A stretch of DNA of 8,465 nucleotides, taken from assembly GCA_017399515.1 (NCBI GenBank), contig JAFQBZ010000199.1, positions 1-8,465 of the forward strand. Direction: 5' to 3'. The translations under genes were made by a program, and so were the position numbers. Within the stretch, counting starts at the first letter, position 1; each line of letters opens with the position of its first letter. This document shows positions 1-4,393 of this stretch, in pieces. Below the pieces are notes generated by a model. The model saw only the letters and a program-made list of their open reading frames with translations, was not told the origin of the DNA and did no database searches. Source of the DNA: Clostridia bacterium. GTDB lineage: Bacteria; Bacillota; Clostridia; Christensenellales; UBA1242.

Positions 1-902
1 CGGCTCATTGCAAGATACATTCCAACTTCACTGCATTCACCATTGAAGTTCATGCGAAGTCCTTCTTTGATTGATTCAGGAGCATCTTTTGCAACCCCTA
101 AAATGTGTTCAGAAGCCCAACTCATTTCTGTTTCATTAACCTCTTTAAGTGCTGCTCCACAAAGTGGACATTTGTCTGGTGGATTTTCCCCTTCATAAAC
201 ATATCCACACACAGGACATACATATTTCTTTTTCATATTATTTTCTCCTTTTGAAATAATTTCTTCTTTTTTTGATTCTAAATTTACGCTTTCTGTTTTG
301 TTTGAACTTTCTTGTAACACAAAATAAGAAGCATCATGTTTGCAGAGTGGACAGATGTAATCTGCTGGAAGTTCATCGCCTTCGTAAACATATCCGCAAA
401 CTGAACATACATATATTTTTTTGTTTGAACTTTGTGGCTTTGGCTTAATGTTATTTTGATAATAAGCATAAGTCATTGATGGCTTATTGGTTAAAACCAC
501 ATCAGCAACCACATCAGCAACAAACTGAATGTGAGAACCTAAATCAATTTCTTGCACCACTTCACACGAAAGATATGAATTGGTGAATTTTGTGATGTAA
601 GTAATTCCATTTTCAGCAAGTTCATAGCCTTTAAAATCTTTAAACTTATCAGTGTTATATCCACTTGCAAAACCAAAATGTTTGATAATTTCAAAATCAG
701 CAGTTTCATCTAAAATTGAAACATTAAATTTCTTTGTTTCTTGAATTTGTGCTGTTGTGAAATTTTGCTTGTTAACAGTGATTGTCACTCTGTTTGGGTT
801 TGTTGTGACCTGACAGAGTGTATTTGTTATGCAGCCATTTTGTTTTGAAGAGTTTGCAGTTAAAACATAAACACCATAAGATATATTATATACCGCTTTC
901 AT
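1..902 (-). CDS. Flavin reductase-rubredoxin-(reverse) rubrerythrin fusion, 3' partial
   Basis: The frame is open from ATG at 902 to the window edge (300 codons). Residues 1-155 resemble the FMN-binding flavin-reductase domain of high-molecular-weight rubredoxin (Hrb), including YNISYGVYVLTA near the start and PSMTYAYYQ at the end. A short rubredoxin follows (CxxC at C166/C169 and C184/C187), then a hydrophilic Lys/Glu/Ser-rich linker (about 190-222). A second rubredoxin follows (C229/C232, C245/C248), then the start of a four-helix diiron domain with GECSEVGMYLAM, where E289 is a likely iron ligand. Rubredoxin placed before the diiron domain is the reverse-rubrerythrin order. From family knowledge, electrons would flow from NAD(P)H through flavin and rubredoxin to the diiron site, reducing hydrogen peroxide in the cytoplasm. 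The start is fixed by AGGAGG at 908-913. An internal ribosome site and ATG at 236 mean the rubrerythrin part may also be made alone. Domain calls are firm; whether a single fused product exists is not settled. Confidence 0.88.
   Translation of the reverse strand, partial: MKAVYNISYGVYVLTANSSKQNGCITNTLCQVTTNPNRVTITVNKQNFTTAQIQETKKFNVSILDETADFEIIKHFGFASGYNTDKFKDFKGYELAENGITYITKFTNSYLSCEVVQEIDLGSHIQFVADVVADVVLTNKPSMTYAYYQNNIKPKPQSSNKKIYVCSVCGYVYEGDELPADYICPLCKHDASYFVLQESSNKTESVNLESKKEEIISKGENNMKKKYVCPVCGYVYEGENPPDKCPLCGAALKEVNETEMSWASEHILGVAKDAPESIKEGLRMNFNGECSEVGMYLAMS
234..251 (-). promoter_or_regulatory. Internal ribosome binding site and in-frame ATG for the rubrerythrin part
   Basis: On the minus strand AAAGGAG (245-251) lies 8 bases before an ATG (234-236). 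This ATG is codon 223 of the upstream frame and begins MKKKYVCPVCGYVYEG, which is exactly where a free-standing reverse rubrerythrin would start. No stop codon separates it from the upstream flavin reductase-rubredoxin frame; I read each codon from 299 to 234 to confirm this. It could be a true second start, or a relic of a former gene boundary whose stop was lost. Confidence 0.7.
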
Positions 903-923
903 TTACCCCTCCTATGATTTGAT

Positions 924-951
924 GTTATCAAAAAAACAATAATTTTGTCAA
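924..951 (-). promoter_or_regulatory. Promoter of the flavin reductase-rubrerythrin gene
   Basis: On the minus strand a perfect -35 TTGACA (946-951) is followed after 16 bases by a -10-like GATAAC (924-929). Transcription would begin near 917, giving a leader of only about 15 bases that contains the ribosome site AGGAGG (908-913). The -35 is consensus; the -10 is weaker. No clear operator was seen. Confidence 0.55.
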
Positions 952-985
952 TATGATTTTATTATATATTTTATGTAAATTTCAC

Positions 986-1017
986 AAAAAAAGACGGCTT
1001 TTATATGCCGCCTTTTT
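986..1017 (-). terminator. Rho-independent terminator after the mscS-family gene
   Basis: On the minus strand a GGCGGC/GCCGTC stem (1007-1012 with 993-998, one G-T pair) encloses an 8-base AT loop. A-T pairs extend it, and it ends in a run of seven T. It begins 2 bases after the MscS stop codon. The A run before the stem on the other strand makes it potentially bidirectional, but no plus-strand gene ends here. Confidence 0.85.
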
Positions 1018-1019
1018 AA

Positions 1020-2036
1020 TTAGTTTTTCTTTTCTTCAGTCTTTGTTTCAGCCTTAACTTCTGTTTTTGCTTCTTTAGCCTTTTTTGTTTTCTTTTTTGA
1101 TTTTTTGTGCTTGAAAATTTGTGTAAGGTCAGCAGTTTCTAAGTCAAACTCTTCTTCTTCATTTCTAACTTTTTCAACTCTTGAAGCAAGAGGTTCTTTG
1201 TTAAATGGCATAACAACTGTGTCTGTTCTTGTTCTAACTTCAAGTTGATTGTAAGGAATTGAAATATTATTTCTCTTAAATTCGTTGTAAACATTTTCAA
1301 CTACATAATAATAAACATCCCAATAATCTTCTTTATCAACCCAGCAGTTTGCAAAGAAATCAATGCTGCTTGAGCCTAAAGTTTTAAGTCTGCAGAATGG
1401 TGTGTTTTTGTCGTTATCAATAACTTTTCCATTGCTTTTCATAACATCAAGAATAATCTTTTTAACCACTTCAACATCTGTTTCGTAAGCAACTGAGAAT
1501 GTGAAATCAACACGACGAGTTTTGTTTGCACCAGCATTTTCAACTTCGCCATTCACAATTGAACTGTTTGGAATTGTTACTCTTTTATTGTCAGCAGTGT
1601 TGATTGTTGTGAAGAAGAAGTTGATATCAACAACGCCACCACTAACTCCGTTAACTGAAATCCAATCACCTTTTTTGAACATTTTTGTTGCAACAATGAT
1701 AACACCATTTGCAAGGTTTGCAATGTTGTTTTGAAGAGCCATACCAACAGCCAAGATAAGTGCACTGAGTGCTGTGATAATGCCTGTGATTTCAATACCC
1801 ATCATGCTCAAAAGAATGAGAACTAAAATCAAGTAGAGCGCAACTTTAACTGCACCCATAATAAATTGTTGTGCAATTTTTTCCATTTTTGCACGGTTTA
1901 ATAATCTGTTTGTGAGATTGATTGTAACTTTAATGATTGTAATGCCTGCAAAAAGCACAATAAAGAATAAAACAATTCCCCAAACATTTGTCTTAAAAAA
2001 GTCGACAATAGTTTGCCAAATACCTTTCCAATCCAT
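1020..2036 (-). CDS. mscS: Small-conductance mechanosensitive channel, MscS family
   Basis: A 338-residue protein that should form a heptameric inner-membrane channel opening under membrane tension to release solutes after osmotic downshock. Membrane segments are at about 19-39, 58-79 and 84-117. The third carries the family's pore-lining pattern, with GMALQNNIANLANG at 98-111 and then KKGDW leading into the cytoplasmic beta domain. Length is somewhat above E. coli MscS (286) because of a charged tail: an acidic stretch near 290-300, then a Lys/Glu/Ala-rich end from 309 to 338 containing KKSKKK. The start is ATG at 2036 because AAGGAG (2044-2049) sits 7 bases upstream; an in-frame ATG 11 codons earlier lacks such a site and overlaps the promoter. 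The gene stands alone, divergent from the Nudix gene. Family assignment is confident; the role of the tail is unknown. Confidence 0.93.
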   Translation of the reverse strand: MDWKGIWQTIVDFFKTNVWGIVLFFIVLFAGITIIKVTINLTNRLLNRAKMEKIAQQFIMGAVKVALYLILVLILLSMMGIEITGIITALSALILAVGMALQNNIANLANGVIIVATKMFKKGDWISVNGVSGGVVDINFFFTTINTADNKRVTIPNSSIVNGEVENAGANKTRRVDFTFSVAYETDVEVVKKIILDVMKSNGKVIDNDKNTPFCRLKTLGSSSIDFFANCWVDKEDYWDVYYYVVENVYNEFKRNNISIPYNQLEVRTRTDTVVMPFNKEPLASRVEKVRNEEEEFDLETADLTQIFKHKKSKKKTKKAKEAKTEVKAETKTEEKKN

Positions 2037-2067
2037 AAAATTTCTCCTTTTGTAATTTGATAAATTC

Positions 2068-2096
2068 ATTATAGCAAACGAATATAAATTTTTAAA
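2068..2096 (-). promoter_or_regulatory. Promoter of the mscS-family gene
   Basis: On the minus strand a perfect TATAAT (2068-2073) is preceded by TGC, making an extended -10. A weak -35, TTTAAA (2091-2096), lies 17 bases upstream. Transcription would start near 2061, giving a leader of about 25 bases with the AAGGAG ribosome site. Confidence 0.65.
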
Positions 2097-2113
2097 GTAT
2101 TATTCAAAAATTT

Positions 2114-2142
2114 TTTACAAAAAATTATAAATATGCTAATAT
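2114..2142 (+). promoter_or_regulatory. Promoter of the Nudix gene
   Basis: TTTACA (2114-2119), a 17-base spacer and TAATAT (2137-2142) preceded by TGC, an extended -10. The predicted start near 2149 leaves a very short leader in which AGGAG (2151-2155) lies 8 bases before the ATG. It is back-to-back with the mscS promoter, with 17 bases between the two -35 boxes. Confidence 0.6.
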
Positions 2143-2163
2143 GATTTCACAGGAGATTTTTTT

Positions 2164-2571
2164 ATGGAAACAAAAAAAGCCGGTTGCGTGGTCGTTAACA
2201 CCGAAACCAAACAAGTTGCAATTATTTTTAGAGATTATCTTGAAGACTATTCCTTCCCTAAAGGTCACCTTGAAGATGGTGAAACCCTTGAAGAATGTGC
2301 CATTCGTGAAACCGCTGAAGAAATTAAAAGAGATTGCAGAATCTTAAAAGATGTGCCACCATATATTGATAGATACACCACCCCAAGAGGTGAAAAATGT
2401 GCGTGCTATATGTATCTCGCAATTGACACCGGAGCAAGCGACAACACTTCCACCGACACCCACGACACCTATTGGCTAGACATAAACGAGGTTGAAGATA
2501 AACTTTCTTATGACAGCCTTAAAAAGAATTGGCAAGCCTTTTTGCCTTACATTGAAAACTTGTTAAAATAA
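2164..2571 (+). CDS. Nudix hydrolase, probable diadenosine tetraphosphatase (Ap4A hydrolase-like)
   Basis: A complete 135-residue single-domain Nudix protein, normal in length for small family members. The Nudix box runs from G34 to about R56, with G34, E40, R48, E49, E52 and E53 in place to bind the divalent metal and the pyrophosphate. The family's next glycine is replaced by K55, so the end of the box is degenerate. The lead-in SFPKGHLEDGE matches the W/F-x-x-P-K-G-H pattern of asymmetrical Ap4A hydrolases, which split Ap4A into ATP and AMP; this is the basis for the substrate guess. Other small MutT-like pyrophosphatases remain possible. The protein is cytoplasmic, with no signal sequence. 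The start is set by AGGAG 8 bases upstream. The gene is alone on its strand and closed by a strong terminator shared with the convergent zinc-ribbon gene. Confidence 0.88.
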   Translation: METKKAGCVVVNTETKQVAIIFRDYLEDYSFPKGHLEDGETLEECAIRETAEEIKRDCRILKDVPPYIDRYTTPRGEKCACYMYLAIDTGASDNTSTDTHDTYWLDINEVEDKLSYDSLKKNWQAFLPYIENLLK

Positions 2572-2575
2572 ACAC

Positions 2576-2607
2576 AAAAAAACACTTGGAATTATCCAAG
2601 TGTTTTT
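2576..2607. terminator. Bidirectional terminator between convergent genes
   Basis: A perfect 10-bp inverted repeat, AACACTTGGA (2581-2590) and TCCAAGTGTT (2595-2604), has a 4-base loop and is flanked by A run on the left and T run on the right. It starts a few bases after the Nudix stop (2569-2571) and lies 3 bases from the stop of the minus-strand zinc-ribbon gene (2611-2613), so it can end both transcripts. Confidence 0.92.
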
Positions 2608-2610
2608 CTT

Positions 2611-3279
2611 TTATTTTCTAAAAAGCGGACCGCCACAATGCTCACACTTTGCATTATTTCTATCATTTTCAAGCCCACAATATTTGCAGGTTATGGTTTT
2701 GTCTTCTTCTTTAACTTTAACAATTTCAGTTTGTGGTGCAATGGTTTGAACAGTTGCAAGTGTGCTTTCAGCCAAAACTTTAGCGTTTTTGCTCAAGAAG
2801 ATAATAATGCCAAACACAATAATCACAACACCAAAGAAAATTGGGAAAATGGTTAATGGAAGAACTGAGAAGTTTGAACCCATTGACTCAGGTGTAAAGG
2901 TTAACAATTTGCCTGACTCATTGTAAATTTCAATCTCAATAAGTTCATTAAAAATGCTCGCATCATCATCTAACAAAAGTGCAACAAAAACATATTCGCC
3001 TTCATGTGTGTCACTTTCTTCATTGTCAAAATAAATCTCAAAAGTTTCTTTGTTTGTTCCCTGAACTTTAATTTTAACCTTGCCAGTGTCAACATCAAGT
3101 TTTTCTTTTGTGTCGATTTCAAATTCATAATACATTTTATCAAATTCAAAATCTTCAGTGTATTCAAATGTTCTTTTCTTCATTGCTCTTGGAATAAATA
3201 TGCCTGTAAAAATCAAACATAACCCAACCACAAGGCAAATAATCATTCCAATTTTTGCACTAGTTTTTCTTTTGTCCAT
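2611..3279 (-). CDS. Two-pass membrane protein with C-terminal zinc ribbon, function unknown
   Basis: A 222-residue protein I do not recognise as a named family. A short basic N-terminus (MDKRK) leads into a membrane segment at about 10-29. Residues 31-138 are acidic, rich in alternating beta-type sequence, and probably outside the cell. A second membrane segment is at about 139-162. A cytoplasmic tail ends in a zinc ribbon, C198-x2-C201 and C212-x2-C215, of the treble-clef-like type common at the ends of Firmicute membrane proteins. The four cysteines should bind one zinc. The start ATG at 3279 is supported by an AAGGGG-type ribosome site that overlaps the stop codon of the lipoprotein gene just upstream; the gap between the two genes is 11 bases, so they are almost certainly co-transcribed and perhaps translationally coupled. 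A sensing or scaffold role across the membrane is inference only. Confidence 0.8.
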   Translation of the reverse strand: MDKRKTSAKIGMIICLVVGLCLIFTGIFIPRAMKKRTFEYTEDFEFDKMYYEFEIDTKEKLDVDTGKVKIKVQGTNKETFEIYFDNEESDTHEGEYVFVALLLDDDASIFNELIEIEIYNESGKLLTFTPESMGSNFSVLPLTIFPIFFGVVIIVFGIIIFLSKNAKVLAESTLATVQTIAPQTEIVKVKEEDKTITCKYCGLENDRNNAKCEHCGGPLFRK

Positions 3280-3290
3280 AATTTCACCCC

Positions 3291-4223
3291 TTATGCTTCT
3301 GGTTCAACAATTTCCCAGAAATATGTTATTTCTGTTCTATCAGCATTATATTCAAAATCAACGCCTTCCTCTCTATAAATATCAAAAAATTCATAGTTCA
3401 CTTTTTTGTCTGCTTTAAGTTTAATCACAAAACTATACTCTCCAACTTCAGTTGCTGAAAGTTCGCCAGACACTTCAAAAAACTCATTAAATGGAACAAA
3501 TTGTTCTCTGCTTAAATCAAAAGTAATGGTGTGTTCAACACCTTCTTCATATTCAAATAAAAGTGATTCTGGGTTTGAAGCATACATTATTGCTTTGTTA
3601 ATATTCCATTCAAAAACAACTTCTTCTCTGTCATTGTCTTCAAAACTTTCCCAAATATGGTTTGAATCAGGAACAATTTTAAATTCATAATCGCCGACAT
3701 CAGCAGCGGTGTAAACCGAACCATCAACAAGTGTCATTGAATTTTCATCAAATGTTGTTTCTGGTGTTTGCAAAATTTTCACATCACCAATTGTGTCTTC
3801 CATAAACACAATAATTTGACCTTCTTCCATAACCGGTTTAGCAATTTTTTTTGGATAAATTTCAACATTTATCTTTGCTGTTTTTTCAGCATATTTGAAA
3901 GTAATTTTATAATTTCCAACATTTGGTGTGTTTTCAACACTTGATGAGTCAATCTCATAAGCACTAACTTCATTTGTTGTATTATTATCAAGACTTGCAG
4001 TCACCTTGAAATCTTCTTTTTCAAAAGCAATCTCTGTGCCATATTCAAAACGAAGAGTGTTTGTGTCTGCAACATAATCAACCCCATCAGTCGCAAGTTC
4101 AACAGAAATTGAAGTAACTTTTGCAGCAGGTGGCTCATCATTATTTTTGCACGCACCAAAACATAAGGTGCAAGGAATCACCAACAACATAAACACTAAA
4201 AATTTAAGCACATTCTTTTTCAT
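3291..4223 (-). CDS. Lipoprotein with Ig-like repeat modules
   Basis: A 310-residue exported protein. A basic start (MKKNVLKF) and hydrophobic stretch to about residue 24 end in FGAC, a relaxed lipobox with C25 as the lipidated cysteine, followed by a hydrophilic KNNDEPP spacer. The mature part has three beta-sandwich-like modules, each with a V-G-x-Y strand: VGNY at 102, VGDY at 176 and VGEY at 260. The last two also end in an F-x-W-x-I or F-W-E-I strand (204-208, 302-305), a pattern common in Firmicute surface proteins built from Ig-like repeats. No enzyme motif is visible, so binding or structural work at the outer face of the membrane is likely. GGAG (4231-4234) is 7 bases before the ATG. 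It is the first gene of a two-gene operon with the zinc-ribbon membrane protein. The lipoprotein call is firm; its ligand is unknown. Confidence 0.85.
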   Translation of the reverse strand: MKKNVLKFLVFMLLVIPCTLCFGACKNNDEPPAAKVTSISVELATDGVDYVADTNTLRFEYGTEIAFEKEDFKVTASLDNNTTNEVSAYEIDSSSVENTPNVGNYKITFKYAEKTAKINVEIYPKKIAKPVMEEGQIIVFMEDTIGDVKILQTPETTFDENSMTLVDGSVYTAADVGDYEFKIVPDSNHIWESFEDNDREEVVFEWNINKAIMYASNPESLLFEYEEGVEHTITFDLSREQFVPFNEFFEVSGELSATEVGEYSFVIKLKADKKVNYEFFDIYREEGVDFEYNADRTEITYFWEIVEPEA

Positions 4224-4258
4224 AAAATTTCTCCATATTAAGAGTCTATTCTAAAATA

Positions 4259-4287
4259 ATATTATCATAAAAAATTCATCGCACCAA
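4259..4287 (-). promoter_or_regulatory. Possible promoter of the lipoprotein/zinc-ribbon operon
   Basis: On the minus strand TAATAT (4259-4264) is preceded by TGA, an extended -10. A poor -35, TTGGTG (4282-4287), lies 17 bases upstream. It is the best match in the 170-base gap, but AT-richness makes chance matches common. Confidence 0.4.
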
Positions 4288-4336
4288 ACATTTTAAATAT
4301 CTTGACAAAATTTTTGTTTTCAAAAAGTTTATCAAC

Positions 4337-4367
4337 AAAAAAGACCAGCAGTTCTGCTAGTCTTTTT
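4337..4367 (-). terminator. Terminator after the ABC transporter gene
   Basis: An inverted repeat of about 9 bp (4343-4351 with 4354-4362, one G-T pair) is flanked by an A run and a T run. It lies 26 bases past the transporter stop codon. On the minus strand the stem is followed by six T. The symmetry makes it potentially bidirectional, but no plus-strand gene ends here. Confidence 0.88.
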
Positions 4368-4393
4368 ATTTTACGCTTAATCGCTAATTTCTA

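Noticed and set aside
2037..2069. Upstream in-frame ATG at 2069 that would add 11 residues to the MscS protein
   Set aside because: It has no ribosome site, overlaps the predicted -10 box, and the internal ATG at 2036 has AAGGAG at ideal spacing just before the hydrophobic start of the protein.
2638..3418. Several plus-strand open frames of 70-90 codons
   Set aside because: They are antisense to the zinc-ribbon and lipoprotein genes, rich in Phe/Asn/Cys as expected from the reverse of Lys/Glu-rich coding, and lack ribosome sites.
4302..4336. TTGACA on the plus strand at 4302-4307 as a promoter
   Set aside because: No -10 box lies at 16-18 bases, and the terminator hairpin and the antisense end of the transporter gene follow directly.
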